64,000 bases of DNA from assembly GCF_009708005.2 (NCBI RefSeq), contig NZ_CP052757.1, forward strand, positions 3,162,001-3,226,000, read 5' to 3'. Position 1 is the stretch's first letter. The number at the start of each line of letters is the position of its first letter. The notes under the pieces are model-generated. The model was not told where the DNA came from. It saw nothing but the letters and a program-made list of their open reading frames with translations, and did not search any database. Below are positions 23,811 through 32,659 of this stretch, piece by piece. The translations under genes were made by a program, and so were the position numbers. The stretch comes from Cellulosimicrobium protaetiae (lineage in GTDB: Bacteria > Actinomycetota > Actinomycetes > Actinomycetales > Cellulomonadaceae).

Positions 23811-24716
23811 ATGCACGAGCCCACGCACGTCGAGCCGAGCGTCGGACCGGGTGACGCGTCGGGCGAGCAGGACCCTCCCGGGACGACCACCGTGCCGCGA
23901 GCGCGCGACCTCGTCGAGGTGGTCCCCGGCGTCTGGGTCGCGACGGCCGAGATCTGGACGACCACCTCGACCGTCGTCGTCGCTCCGGACGGCGACGTGC
24001 TGGTCGTCGACCCGGCGGTGACGGTCGCCGAGGTCGAGGGGCTCGCGGCCGCCGTGCGGGCGCGCGGCTGGCGCGTGACCGCCGGGTTCGCGACGCACCC
24101 GCACTGGGACCACGTGCTGTGGTCGCCCGCGCTCGGCGACGCACCCCGGTGGGCGACGGCCCGCGCCGTCGACGCGACGCGGGGCCGCCTGGCCACGATC
24201 CTCGCGTCGACCGAGGCGGCGGCGCCCGGCCACGACCCCGCGCTCGTCGGCGCGCTGGCCCCGCTCCCCCGGGGTGCACGGCGGGTCCCCTGGCCCGGCG
24301 CCGGCGGGACGGACCCGAGCACGGTCACCCTCGTCGAGCACGACGCCCACGCGCCGGGCCATGCCGCGCTCGTGGTGCGCACGCCGCACGGGCGCGTGCT
24401 CGTGGCGGGAGACATGCTCTCGGACGTCGAGGTGCCGCTCGTCGACACCGGATCCCGCGACCCCGTCGGGGTCTACCGCGGAGCGCTCGCCGCGCTCGAG
24501 CTCGCCGCGCGCGACGTGGACGCCCTCGTCCCGGGCCACGGGGGCCCGGCCGTCGGCCGCGCCGCGGTCGCCGCGCGCTTCGCGGCCGACCGCGCCTACC
24601 TCGACGCGCTGGACGCGGCGGTCGGGCACGCCGCGACCGCCGTGACGGATCCCCGGCTCGCCGGTTACGTCGCGGAGTGGCACGCGGACCAGCTCGCGGC
24701 GCTGCGCGCGCGCTGA
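23811..24716 (+). CDS. MBL-fold metallo-hydrolase
   Basis: A 301-residue protein with an acidic 30-residue start and a metallo-beta-lactamase fold. The metal motif is HPHWDH in FATHPHWDHVLW; later ligands appear in APGHAALVV, VAGDMLSDVE and LVPGHGGP. This is the glyoxalase II/lactonase-like branch, in which water attacks a thioester, lactone or phosphoester bound to two metals. The substrate is unknown. GGAGG lies six bases before the ATG. The gene is divergent from ftsK and converges with the Imm51-like gene over a shared terminator. Confidence 0.82.
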   Translation: MHEPTHVEPSVGPGDASGEQDPPGTTTVPRARDLVEVVPGVWVATAEIWTTTSTVVVAPDGDVLVVDPAVTVAEVEGLAAAVRARGWRVTAGFATHPHWDHVLWSPALGDAPRWATARAVDATRGRLATILASTEAAAPGHDPALVGALAPLPRGARRVPWPGAGGTDPSTVTLVEHDAHAPGHAALVVRTPHGRVLVAGDMLSDVEVPLVDTGSRDPVGVYRGALAALELAARDVDALVPGHGGPAVGRAAVAARFAADRAYLDALDAAVGHAATAVTDPRLAGYVAEWHADQLAALRAR

Positions 24717-24717
24717 G

Positions 24718-24750
24718 CGGCCGGGCACCCGACCCTCGGCCACCCGGCCG
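24718..24750. terminator. Hairpin between convergent genes
   Basis: CGGCCGGG (24718-24725) pairs with CCCGGCCG (24743-24750) across a 17-base loop in the 41-base gap between two converging genes. It can serve both strands. There is no T-run. Confidence 0.55.
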
Positions 24751-24757
24751 TGAACGC

Positions 24758-25123
24758 TCAGTCGTCGAGCCCGAGCTCCGCGGACCGGGAGAGCGCGGCG
24801 TCGAGCGCCTGCTCGTCGGTGACGAGGCGGTGCAGGTGCCGCGCCGCGGCGTGCAGGGCGTCGAGGTCCGAGCCGTAGACGCTCACCATGCCGCCCTCGG
24901 GGTCGAACCCGACCGCGTCCAGGACGCCGGGCTCGTCGTCGGTGAGCGCGGCCTGGAGCGCGCCGGAGAAGTCGTAGCCGGAGCCCTCGACGCCATGCTT
25001 CTCCAGGGCGCCCTGGTGCTGGTGCCACTCCGGCCCACCGGGCGAGTAGATGATGCTCCAGCCCTGCGGCAGCGTCACGAGGTGCACGGGTGCGAGCGGG
25101 TCGAAGTCCTCGGCGGTCGTCAT
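24758..25123 (-). CDS. Imm51-like immunity protein
   Basis: A 121-residue cytoplasmic protein. The pattern WSIIYSPGGPEW, then GVEGSGYDFSGALQAAL, then GFDPEGGMVSVYGSD fits the Imm51 family of polymorphic-toxin immunity proteins (a GNGYxW-like block, then DPEAGxFxAYG). That assignment is from pattern memory and needs a profile search. No toxin, secretion gene or WXG100 protein lies next to it, so it would be an orphan that protects from neighbours, or a domesticated homologue with another job. The start is the ATG at 25123 (MTTAEDFDP); an upstream GTG-like extension to 25150 adds nine poor residues. Confidence 0.55.
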   Translation of the reverse strand: MTTAEDFDPLAPVHLVTLPQGWSIIYSPGGPEWHQHQGALEKHGVEGSGYDFSGALQAALTDDEPGVLDAVGFDPEGGMVSVYGSDLDALHAAARHLHRLVTDEQALDAALSRSAELGLDD

Positions 25124-25202
25124 GCGGGAACCGTAGCGGTGACCACCCACGACGCCTGCGGCGCGCGCCGTCGCACGGTCCGGTACGGGGGTCCCGGTCC
25201 GT

Positions 25203-25613
25203 TCACGCGAGGAACAGCCCGATCGCGAGCGTGACGACGCCCGCGGCGAGGACGACGCCCCCGACCGGGAGCAGCACGACCGCCCGGTTCGGCGCCTCGC
25301 GTCCCGCGCCCACCGCGGAGAGGAAGAACCCCGCGGGCAGGAGGATCGCCGCGACGAGCGCCCCGGTGCCGGCGAGCCACCGCCAGAAGCCGGCGAGGCT
25401 CGTCGCCTCCGCGAGCAGCAGGGTCACGAGACCCAGGATCACGAGGACGCCCGCGTGCGCGTGCCCGGCCCGGAAGAACGAGGTCTGGAAGCCCGTCGTC
25501 GGTACGCGGCGCGTGACGACCTTGACGAGGAAGGCGCCACCGGCCTCGATGCCGACGACGGTGAGGAGGACGACTCCCGCGGTGATGCGCGCGGCGTCGG
25601 TGAGCTCGAGCAC
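25203..25613 (-). CDS. Small membrane protein, four predicted TM segments
   Basis: A 136-residue hydrophobic protein with four likely membrane helices, beginning TDAARITAGVVLLTVVGIE. A conserved-looking loop TSFFRAGHAHAGVLVILGL with two histidines lies between the first and second helices. I do not recognise a named family. The GTG at 25613 has CTGGAGG before it. It is divergent from a TetR-type gene, and a 36-base operator-like inverted repeat sits between them, so it is the probable target of that regulator, and an efflux or stress role is possible but not shown. Confidence 0.7.
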   Translation of the reverse strand: MLELTDAARITAGVVLLTVVGIEAGGAFLVKVVTRRVPTTGFQTSFFRAGHAHAGVLVILGLVTLLLAEATSLAGFWRWLAGTGALVAAILLPAGFFLSAVGAGREAPNRAVVLLPVGGVVLAAGVVTLAIGLFLA

Positions 25614-25660
25614 GGGAACCTCCAGGGGCGCGGGGACACCCGGTCGTGCGTCACGACCGT

Positions 25661-25696
25661 GTTTGCGAACATCGTTATAGAACACCGTTCGCAAAC
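25661..25696. promoter_or_regulatory. Inverted-repeat operator between membrane-protein gene and tetR
   Basis: GTTTGCGAAC (25661-25670) and GTTCGCAAAC (25687-25696) are perfect reverse complements with 16 bases between. The AT-rich core is unlike its surroundings. It overlaps the -35 region of the TetR gene (-10 TAGACT at 25712-25717) and lies downstream of a TTGACG (25705-25700) that would drive the divergent gene. Confidence 0.75.
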
Positions 25697-25723
25697 GCGC
25701 GTCAAGACCCCTAGACTCGTCCC

Positions 25724-26311
25724 GTGGCACGACCCCGACTGCATGACGCAGCCCTGCGAGACCGCCTCCTCGACGTGACCTCACGGACGATCTCGGCGCA
25801 CGGCGAGGCTGCCGTGACCGTGCGTGCCGTGGCGAAGGCGGCGGGGACGAGCCCGTCCGCCGTGTACGCGCTCTTCGGCAGCCGTGACGACCTCGTGGCC
25901 GCCGTCTCCGCCGAGGGGTTCCGACGGTTCGCCCAGCACCTCGGCGCGGTCGCCCGCACCGACGACCCGGCCGCCGACCTCGCGGCGCTCGGGGTCGCGT
26001 ACCGGGGTTTCGCCCTCGCCGACCCGCACTTCTACGCCGTGATGTTCGCCCGCGGCGTCCGACCCGGTGCGGACCGACCGCGTGCCGTCGAGGAGGCGAC
26101 GTTCCTCGTGCTGCGTGACGCCGTCGCGCGACTCGTGCCGGACGCGACCACCGCCGACGACGTCGCGCTCGGGCTGTGGGGCCTCGTGCACGGACTGGTC
26201 TCGCTCGAGCTCGCCGGCCTCGTCCCCGGCGACGACGCGGAGCGCGCCGCGCGCTACGGCGGGACGCTCGCCGCCGTCGGCCCCGGCCTGGTCGGGCGCC
26301 CCGGGACGTGA
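25724..26311 (+). CDS. TetR/AcrR-family transcriptional regulator
   Basis: A 195-residue repressor-type protein. Residues 10-55 form the TetR DNA-binding domain (RTISAHGEAAVTVRAVAKAA, then SPSAVYALFGSRDDLV). The rest is a helical ligand-binding domain of the TetR_C_13/WHG type, with FALADPHFYAVMF. The GTG at 25724 lies six bases after TAGACT, so the mRNA is probably leaderless. The divergent membrane-protein gene and the inverted repeat between them suggest autoregulation plus control of that gene. The inducer is unknown. Confidence 0.88.
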   Translation: MARPRLHDAALRDRLLDVTSRTISAHGEAAVTVRAVAKAAGTSPSAVYALFGSRDDLVAAVSAEGFRRFAQHLGAVARTDDPAADLAALGVAYRGFALADPHFYAVMFARGVRPGADRPRAVEEATFLVLRDAVARLVPDATTADDVALGLWGLVHGLVSLELAGLVPGDDAERAARYGGTLAAVGPGLVGRPGT

Positions 26312-26330
26312 CGGTCCCCTGTCCGGTCGC

Positions 26331-26355
26331 GCGGCGACGACGCGTCGGACGCCGC
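26331..26355. terminator. Hairpin between convergent tetR-type gene and rnj
   Basis: CGACG (26335-26339), a three-base loop and CGTCG (26343-26347), flanked by GCGG and CCGC, form a compact GC hairpin in the 47-base gap between converging genes. No T-run. Confidence 0.4.
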
Positions 26356-26358
26356 CGG

Positions 26359-28044
26359 TCAGGCCTCGACGACCACCGGGACGATCATCGGGCGCCGGCG
26401 CAGGCGGTTCGAGACCCACCGCCCGATGACGCGCCGCATGATCTGCTGGAGCTGGTGCGTGTCCGTCGCACCACCCGCGATCGCGTCCTCGAGCGCCTTG
26501 ACGACCTCGGGCCGGATGTCCTCGAACACCTTGTCGTCCTCGGCGAACCCGCGCGCGAGGATCTGCGGGCCGGCGAGCACCTTGCCCGTCGCGGAGTCCA
26601 CGACGGCGAAGACGGACACGAAGCCCTCCTCGCCGAGGATGCGGCGGTCCTTGAGCTCGGCGTCGGTGATCTCCCCGACGCTCGACCCGTCGACGTACAC
26701 GTACCCGCACGGGACCGCGCCGACCACGGACGCCTTGCCGTCGACGAGGTCGACGACGACGCCGTCCTCGGCGAGCACGACCCGGTCCGCGGGGACGCCC
26801 GTGCGGACCGCGAGCGCCCCGTTCGCGACGAGGTGGCGGACCTCGCCGTGCACGGGCATGACGTTCTTCGGCTTGAGCACGTTGTAGCAGTAGAGGAGCT
26901 CGCCCGCGCTCGCGTGCCCGGAGACGTGCACCTTGGCGTTGCCGCCGTGCACGACGCGCGCACCGAGCCGCGTGAGCCCGTTGATGATGCGGAAGACGGC
27001 GTTCTCGTTGCCCGGGATGAGCGAGGACGCGAGGATCACCGTGTCGCCGTGGCCCACGGAGACCTTGTGGTCGCCGTTCGCCATGCGGGACAGCGCGGCC
27101 ATGGGCTCGCCCTGCGATCCGGTGCACATGAGCACGGTCTCGTCGTCGCGCAGGGAGTCGACCTTCTTGAGGTCGATGAGCACGCCCTCGGGTACGTGCA
27201 GGTACCCGAGCTCGGCAGCGATGGTCATGTTGCGGACCATGGAGCGGCCGACGAGCGCGACGCGGCGCCCGTGGTGGTGCGCGGCGTTGAGGACCTGCTG
27301 CACGCGGTGCACGTGCGAGGAGAACGACGCGACGATGATGCGCTTCTCCGACGCCGCGAACACGTTGTCGAGCACCGGGCCGATCTCGACCTCGGGCGTG
27401 ACGAAGCCGGGGACCTCGGCGTTGGTCGAGTCGACCATGAACAGGTCGACGCCCTGCTCGCCGAGGCGGGCGAACGCGCGCAGGTCGGTGATGCGGCCGT
27501 CGAGCGGGAGCTGGTCCATCTTGAAGTCGCCCGTGTGCAGCACGGTCCCGGCGCCGGTCGTCACGGCGACCGCGAGCGCGTCGGGGATCGAGTGGTTGAC
27601 GGCGACGAACTCGCAGCGGAACACGCCGAGCTGCTCGACCTGGCCCTCCTTGACCGCGAGGGTCACGGGCGAGATGCGGTGCTCCTTGAGCTTCGCCTCG
27701 ACGAACGCGAGCGTGAGCTGCGACCCGACGAGCGGGATGTCGCGGCGCAGGCGCAGCAGGTACGGGACGGCGCCGATGTGGTCCTCGTGGCCGTGCGTGA
27801 GGACGATCGCCTCGATGTCGTCCAGCCGGTCCGCGATGTAGTCGAAGTCCGGGAGGATGAGGTCGACGCCGGGCTGGTGGTCCTCGGGGAAGAGGACGCC
27901 GCAGTCGATGACGAGCAGGCGCCCGTCGTACTCGAGGACGGCCATGTTGCGGCCGACCTCCCCGAGCCCGCCGAGGGCGACGATGCGCAGCCCTCCGGTG
28001 GGGAGCTCGGGAGGCAGGGAGAGTTCGGGGTGGGGATGGCTCAC
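26359..28044 (-). CDS. rnj: Ribonuclease J
   Basis: A 561-residue MBL/beta-CASP nuclease with endo- and 5'-3' exonuclease activity in mRNA decay and rRNA maturation. The metal motif is HGHEDH at residues 84-89, followed by HSIPDAL, LHTGDFK and, in beta-CASP, STNAEVPG and GSQGEPM; motif C is in HVSGHAS and the late histidine in MPVHGE. The C-terminal domain that mediates dimers is present. A GTG start with AGGAGG upstream is used. It follows dapA on the same strand after a short hairpin, the same pairing as in mycobacteria. Confidence 0.95.
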   Translation of the reverse strand: MSHPHPELSLPPELPTGGLRIVALGGLGEVGRNMAVLEYDGRLLVIDCGVLFPEDHQPGVDLILPDFDYIADRLDDIEAIVLTHGHEDHIGAVPYLLRLRRDIPLVGSQLTLAFVEAKLKEHRISPVTLAVKEGQVEQLGVFRCEFVAVNHSIPDALAVAVTTGAGTVLHTGDFKMDQLPLDGRITDLRAFARLGEQGVDLFMVDSTNAEVPGFVTPEVEIGPVLDNVFAASEKRIIVASFSSHVHRVQQVLNAAHHHGRRVALVGRSMVRNMTIAAELGYLHVPEGVLIDLKKVDSLRDDETVLMCTGSQGEPMAALSRMANGDHKVSVGHGDTVILASSLIPGNENAVFRIINGLTRLGARVVHGGNAKVHVSGHASAGELLYCYNVLKPKNVMPVHGEVRHLVANGALAVRTGVPADRVVLAEDGVVVDLVDGKASVVGAVPCGYVYVDGSSVGEITDAELKDRRILGEEGFVSVFAVVDSATGKVLAGPQILARGFAEDDKVFEDIRPEVVKALEDAIAGGATDTHQLQQIMRRVIGRWVSNRLRRRPMIVPVVVEA

Positions 28045-28076
28045 GGGGCCTCCTGTCGTGGCTGAGCCGGGGGTTT

Positions 28077-28094
28077 CGAGGGCTCCTGCCCTCG
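28077..28094 (-). terminator. Stem-loop between dapA and rnj
   Basis: CGAGGGC (28077-28083) and GCCCTCG (28088-28094) form a perfect seven-base stem with a four-base loop, starting at the base after the dapA stop. As rnj follows closely, it may act as an attenuator or 3'-end protector. Confidence 0.5.
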
Positions 28095-29039
28095 CTAGTT
28101 CGTGGGTGCGGCGGCGCCCGCCGCGGTGCTCGCGCCGACGAGCACGCCCGCGGCGACGAGGGCGTCGCGCACGAGCGCGACGTCGTCCTCGGTCGCCGCG
28201 ACGTTCGGCAGGCGCAGGAAGCGGTTGTCGGTGACGCCGAGCAGCTCGACGGCGGCCTTGGCCATGACGGCCTGGAAGCCTGAGCCGTTGAGCGCGTCGA
28301 TGACGGGCGTCGTGGAGAGGAAGACCTCGAGCGCGCCCGCGTGGTCGCCCGCGTCGAAGCGGCGCACGACCTCGGCGAACGGCCGGGCCACCGCGTGCGC
28401 GGAGACGGACACGATGCCGGCGGCGCCGTGCGCCAGGAACGGCAGGAGCAGGCCGTCGTCGCCGCTGTAGAACGCGAGACCGGTCGCGGCGGCGAGCTTG
28501 GCCGCGGCGTACACGTCGCCCGTCGCGTCCTTGCTCGCGACGACGCGCTCGTGCGCCGCGAGGCGCGCGTACGTCTCGGGTGCGATCCGCACGCCCGTGC
28601 GGCCGGGGACGTCGTAGAGCATGACGGGCAGGTCGGCCGCGTCGGCGATCGCCACGACGTGGCGGTAGACGCCCTCCTGGCTCGGGCGTGAGTAGTACGG
28701 CGAGACGACGAGGAGCCCGTCCGCGCCCGCCTCGGCGGCCTGCTCGGCCATGCGCACGGCGTGGTCGGTGTCGTTGGACCCGGCGCCCGCGAGGACCGCC
28801 GCGCGGTCACCGACCGCGTCGACGACGACGCGCACGAGGTCCTGCTTCTCCGGCGCGTGCGTCGTGGGCGACTCGCCCGTGGTGCCGCTCAGCACCAGGC
28901 CGTCGTTCCCGTCGTCCACCAGCCGCTTCGCGAGCCGGGCCGCCGCCGCGAGGTCGACGGCGCCGTCGGGCGTCATCGGCGTGACCATGGCCGTGAGAAC
29001 GGCGCCGAACGGGCGCGCGGGGGTGGCGGGAAGGACCAT
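28095..29039 (-). CDS. dapA: 4-hydroxy-tetrahydrodipicolinate synthase
   Basis: DapA condenses pyruvate with aspartate semialdehyde in the lysine/diaminopimelate pathway. The 314-residue TIM-barrel has GTTGE at residues 52-56, the proton-relay Tyr142 in YDVPGRTG and the Schiff-base Lys170 in VASKDATGD. The minus-strand sequence TAGTTT lies six bases before the ATG at 29039, supporting a leaderless start there; a GTG two codons upstream is the alternative. Downstream rnj is in the same orientation. The other pathway gene dapB is about 5 kb away. Confidence 0.95.
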   Translation of the reverse strand: MVLPATPARPFGAVLTAMVTPMTPDGAVDLAAAARLAKRLVDDGNDGLVLSGTTGESPTTHAPEKQDLVRVVVDAVGDRAAVLAGAGSNDTDHAVRMAEQAAEAGADGLLVVSPYYSRPSQEGVYRHVVAIADAADLPVMLYDVPGRTGVRIAPETYARLAAHERVVASKDATGDVYAAAKLAAATGLAFYSGDDGLLLPFLAHGAAGIVSVSAHAVARPFAEVVRRFDAGDHAGALEVFLSTTPVIDALNGSGFQAVMAKAAVELLGVTDNRFLRLPNVAATEDDVALVRDALVAAGVLVGASTAAGAAAPTN

Positions 29040-29154
29040 GTGCACAAACTACCGTGCGGCGCGTCCCGGCACCGCGCCCGTCCGGGTCGGTGCGCGCCCG
29101 GCAAGGACGGCCGCCCGGGTGCGGCCCCTCGGCCCGCAGGGCGATACTCGGAGC

Positions 29155-30639
29155 ATGTCCCGCCCCGCCTCGACGTCGAACCTCTCCCCCGCGCTCGTCG
29201 CGCACGTGCCCACGGGGCTCCTCGTCGACGGGCACTGGGGACCGGCCGAGGGCGGCCGGACGTTCGAGGTCGAGGACCCGGCGACCGAGGAGTCGCTCTT
29301 CGACGTCGCCGACGCGAGCCCCGCCGACGCGCTGCGCGCGCTCGACGCCGCGCACCGGGCCGCCCCCGCGTGGCGCGCGACGCCGCCGCGCGAGCGCGGC
29401 GAGGTGCTGCGCGCCGTCCACGACCGGGTCGTCGCGCGGGCCGACGACGTCGCCGCGCTCATCACGGCCGAGTGCGGCAAGCCGCTCGCGGAGGCGCGCG
29501 CCGAGGTGCTCTACGGCGCCGACTTCCTGCGCTGGTACGGCGAGCAGGCGGTGCGCGCCGAGGGCCTCGCCCGCACGGCCCCGGCCGGGGGCAACCGCCA
29601 GCTCGTGTTCCGCCGGCCCGTCGGGCCCGCGCTGCTCGTCACGCCCTGGAACTTCCCCATCGCCATGGCGACGCGCAAGATCGGCCCGGCGCTCGCGGCC
29701 GGCTGCACCGTCGTGATCAAGCCCGCGCGGCTCACGCCGCTGACGACGGCCCTCGTGGCGGAGGTCATCAGGTCCGAGCTCGCGGACCGCGGGCTGCCGA
29801 CCGGCGTCGTCAACGTCGTCCCGTCGTCGCGCGCCGCGGACGTGACGGAGCCGCTCCTCGCCGACGAGCGCCTGCGCAAGCTGTCGTTCACGGGCTCGAC
29901 AGCCGTGGGCCGCACGCTGCTCGAGAAGGCCGCGCCCCAGGTGCTGCGCACGTCCATGGAGCTCGGGGGCAACGCGCCGTTCCTCGTGTTCGCCGACGCG
30001 GACCTCGACGCGGCGGTCGAGGGCGCGCTCGTCGCGAAGCTGCGCAACGCCGGGCAGTCGTGCGTGGCGGCCAACCGCTTCCTCGTGCACGACGCCGTCG
30101 CGCGCGAGTTCGCGCAGCGGCTCGCGACCGCGTTCGAGGGCCTGCGCGTCGGCCCGGGCGCGCAGGAGGGCACGCAGGTCGGCCCGCTCATCGAGACGAA
30201 AGCCGTGGACAAGGTCGCCGAGCTCGTCGACGCCGCGTCCGACGGCGGGGCGCAGGTCCTCACGGGTGCCGACCGGCCCCGGTCCACGGGGTACTTCTAC
30301 GCCCCGACCGTGCTGTCCGGCGTCGACCCCGACGCGCGCGTCGTCACCGAGGAGATCTTCGGGCCCGTGGCCCCCGTGGTCGCGTTCGGCGACGACGACG
30401 AGGGGCTCGCTCTCGCCAACGCGACCGAGTACGGCCTCGCTGCCTACGCGTACACGACCTCGCTCGACCGCGCGGTGCGGGTCTCCGAGGAGGTCGAGGC
30501 CGGGATGATCGGCATCAACCGCGGCATGGTGTCCGACGCGAGCGCGCCGTTCGGCGGGCTCAAGCAGTCCGGTCTCGGCCGCGAGGGCGGCGAGGCAGGG
30601 CTCGAGGAGTACCTCGAGACCGTGTACGTCGCGCTCTGA
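29155..30639 (+). CDS. gabD: NAD(P)-dependent succinate-semialdehyde dehydrogenase
   Basis: A 494-residue aldehyde dehydrogenase. Catalytic residues are Glu269 in MELGGNAPF and Cys303 in AGQSCVAANR; the NAD(P) region includes TPWNFPIAM and FTGSTAVGR. The NAGQSC context and the ending (FGGLKQSGLGREGG) fit succinate-semialdehyde dehydrogenases, which close the GABA shunt or an alternative TCA route. Related semialdehyde substrates cannot be excluded. GATACT (29143-29148) lies exactly six bases before the ATG, so a leaderless mRNA is likely. It is divergent from dapA. A tandem repeat begins at its stop codon. Confidence 0.85.
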   Translation: MSRPASTSNLSPALVAHVPTGLLVDGHWGPAEGGRTFEVEDPATEESLFDVADASPADALRALDAAHRAAPAWRATPPRERGEVLRAVHDRVVARADDVAALITAECGKPLAEARAEVLYGADFLRWYGEQAVRAEGLARTAPAGGNRQLVFRRPVGPALLVTPWNFPIAMATRKIGPALAAGCTVVIKPARLTPLTTALVAEVIRSELADRGLPTGVVNVVPSSRAADVTEPLLADERLRKLSFTGSTAVGRTLLEKAAPQVLRTSMELGGNAPFLVFADADLDAAVEGALVAKLRNAGQSCVAANRFLVHDAVAREFAQRLATAFEGLRVGPGAQEGTQVGPLIETKAVDKVAELVDAASDGGAQVLTGADRPRSTGYFYAPTVLSGVDPDARVVTEEIFGPVAPVVAFGDDDEGLALANATEYGLAAYAYTTSLDRAVRVSEEVEAGMIGINRGMVSDASAPFGGLKQSGLGREGGEAGLEEYLETVYVAL

Positions 30640-30670
30640 GCCGGCTCTGAGTCGGCTCTGAGTCGGCTCT
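30638..30670 (+). repeat. 11-base tandem repeat at the gabD stop
   Basis: Three units of GAGTCGGCTCT (the first reads GAGCCGGCTCT) at 30638-30648, 30649-30659 and 30660-30670. The first unit overlaps the last two bases of the gabD stop codon. Each unit is close to a palindrome. Confidence 0.85.
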
Positions 30671-30833
30671 GGCCCGCGCACGCCGTCGTCGGGCACGACG
30701 CCACGCTGCCACCCGGCGTTGGTAGCCTGACGCCCCCGGTGACGACCGGTGCCCGGCGGAGCCTCGCGCCGGACCGGACGTCCCGGTCAGCGGTCCACGC
30801 CCGTCGTCCCCGACTCCCGGAGAGCCCACGCCC

Positions 30834-31487
30834 GTGCCCTCGTCGCCCACGCTGACCACCAGCGCGAACCTCCCCTCCCCCAGCGCCCGCGTCACGACCG
30901 TCGGGTACATGATCTTCGCGTCCCGCTGGCTCCAGGCACCCCTGTACTTCGGCCTCATCGTGGCCCAGGTCGTGTACGTGTGGCAGTTCCTCAAGGAGCT
31001 GTGGCACCTCATCGTCGGCGGGTTCACGGGCGAGCACACGGTCGAGGACCCCGAGACCCACGAGATGGTCGCCCACGCCTTCGGCGCGGAGGAGATCATG
31101 CTCGCCGTCCTGGGGCTCGTCGACGTCGTCATGATCTCCAACCTGCTCATCATGGTCATCGTCGGCGGCTACGAGACGTTCGTGTCGCGCATCCGTCTCG
31201 ACGACCACCCCGACCAGCCGGAGTGGCTCAGCCACGTCAACGCGAACGTCCTCAAGACGAAGCTCGCGATGTCGATCATCGGCATCTCGTCGATCCACCT
31301 GCTGCGCACGTTCATCGACAGCCAGAACTACACGCCCAGCCAGATGATGTGGCAGACGATCATCCACCTGGCCTTCGTGGTCTCCGCGCTCGCGCTCGCG
31401 GCCATCGACCGCATGTCCCTCACCGCGCACCAGCGCGCCGCCAACGCCGCCGCGGCGGGCGAGGGCCCGGCCGACCCGCACGCATGA
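30834..31487 (+). CDS. UPF0114 (YqhA) family membrane protein
   Basis: A 217-residue protein with three to four membrane helices. [16 protein letters not shown] near the start, then [18 protein letters not shown], identify the UPF0114/TIGR00645 family, whose function is unknown. The GTG is preceded by CGGAGAG, and a -10-like TAGCCT at 30723-30728 would give a leader of about 100 bases. Its stop overlaps the azlC start in ATGA, and azlC in turn overlaps azlD, so the three form one tightly coupled operon. Confidence 0.88.
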   Translation: MPSSPTLTTSANLPSPSARVTTVGYMIFASRWLQAPLYFGLIVAQVVYVWQFLKELWHLIVGGFTGEHTVEDPETHEMVAHAFGAEEIMLAVLGLVDVVMISNLLIMVIVGGYETFVSRIRLDDHPDQPEWLSHVNANVLKTKLAMSIIGISSIHLLRTFIDSQNYTPSQMMWQTIIHLAFVVSALALAAIDRMSLTAHQRAANAAAAGEGPADPHA

Positions 31488-32302
31488 CCCGGCCCGACGA
31501 CGTCCCACGCCCCGACGCCGAGCCCGACGCCCCCGCGTCGCTCGACGCCGAGGTGGAAGACGCCGTCGAGCATGCCGTCGAGGACGAGGTCCGCGCGGCG
31601 GTCCGCCAGGCCGTCTCGGTGTCCGTCGCGACGGGCCTGTACGGCATCTCGTTCGGGGCGCTGTCCGTGGTCGCGGGCCTCGACGTCGCGCAGACCATGG
31701 CACTGAGCCTGCTCATGTTCTCGGGCGGGTCGCAGTTCGCGCTCATCGGCGTGGTCGGCGCGGGCGGGGCGCCAGGTGCCGCGATCGCCACCGCGGGCTT
31801 CCTCGGGGTGCGCAACGCCCTGTACGGGGCGCAGCTCGGGCCCCTGCTCGCGCTGCGGTCGTGGCACAAGGTCGTCGCGGCGCAGTTCACCATCGACGAG
31901 TCGACGGCGGTCGCGACCGCCCAGCGCTCGCGCCGCGCCGTCCGAGCCGGGTTCTGGTGGACCGGCGTCGGCATCTTCGTGCTCTGGAACGCCATGACCC
32001 TCGTCGGGGCGCTCGCGGGCGACGCGCTCGGCGACCCGCGCGCGTGGGGGCTCGACGCCGCCGCGGCCGCCGCGTTCCTGGCCCTCCTGTGGCCCCGCCT
32101 CGCGGCGCGGGCGATGCAGCTCGCCGCCGCGGCGGCGGTCGTCGTCGCGGCCGCGCTCATCCCTGTCGCGCCGGGAGGCGTCCCGGTGCTGGCCGCCGCC
32201 GCGGTGGCGATCGTCATCGGGCAGGTGGACGCGCGACGTCGGAGGGCGCCCGGGCGACCGGCGCCGGACACGGACCAGCACCCCGGGAAGGAGTCGTCAT
32301 GA
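31484..32302 (+). CDS. azlC: AzlC-family branched-chain amino acid exporter, large subunit
   Basis: A 272-residue membrane protein with an acidic 40-residue cytoplasmic start, then the AzlC family opening [15 protein letters not shown] and [15 protein letters not shown]. The family (BrnF in Corynebacterium) exports isoleucine, leucine, valine and methionine together with a small AzlD partner. About seven hydrophobic segments are visible. Start and end both overlap neighbouring genes as ATGA. Substrate is inferred from the family only. Confidence 0.88.
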   Translation: MTRPDDVPRPDAEPDAPASLDAEVEDAVEHAVEDEVRAAVRQAVSVSVATGLYGISFGALSVVAGLDVAQTMALSLLMFSGGSQFALIGVVGAGGAPGAAIATAGFLGVRNALYGAQLGPLLALRSWHKVVAAQFTIDESTAVATAQRSRRAVRAGFWWTGVGIFVLWNAMTLVGALAGDALGDPRAWGLDAAAAAAFLALLWPRLAARAMQLAAAAAVVVAAALIPVAPGGVPVLAAAAVAIVIGQVDARRRRAPGRPAPDTDQHPGKESS

Positions 32303-32619
32303 CGTCCGCGACCGTATGGGTCGTCGTGCTCGCCGCCTCGGCGGTGTGCTTCGCGCTCAAGCTCGCCGGGCACCTCGTGCCCGAGCACTGGCTCGCCGAC
32401 GAGCGCGTCGCCCGCACGGCCGCGCTCGTGACCGCGGCGCTCCTCGCCGCGCTCGTCACGGTGCAGACGGTCGGCGACGGGCAGGCGCTCGTCGTCGACG
32501 CCCGCCTGCCCGCCCTCGGCGTCGCCGCCGTCGCGCTCGCCCTGCGCGCGCCGTTCATCGTCGTCGTGGTGCTCGCCGCGGCCACGGCCGCGGGGCTGCG
32601 CGCCCTCGGCTGGGGCTGA
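32299..32619 (+). CDS. azlD: AzlD-family exporter small subunit
   Basis: A 106-residue protein with four short membrane helices and the AzlD pattern GHLVPEHWLADERVAR. It is the obligate partner of AzlC (BrnE type) in two-subunit branched-chain amino acid exporters. The ATG overlaps the azlC stop, and GGAAGGAG stands upstream, so its translation is well assured. Last gene of the operon; 40 bases later a GNAT gene starts from its own leaderless promoter. Confidence 0.88.
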   Translation: MTSATVWVVVLAASAVCFALKLAGHLVPEHWLADERVARTAALVTAALLAALVTVQTVGDGQALVVDARLPALGVAAVALALRAPFIVVVVLAAATAAGLRALGWG

Positions 32620-32659
32620 GGCCGTCCGCGCCGCACCCGAGGTCTCGTAGGGTGAACCC

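Noticed and set aside
25665-25692. GCGAAC...GTTC in the tetR operator as a possible LexA box
   Set aside because: The spacing between CGAAC and GTTC half-sites does not match the 4-base gap of CGAACRNNNGTTCG on either strand.
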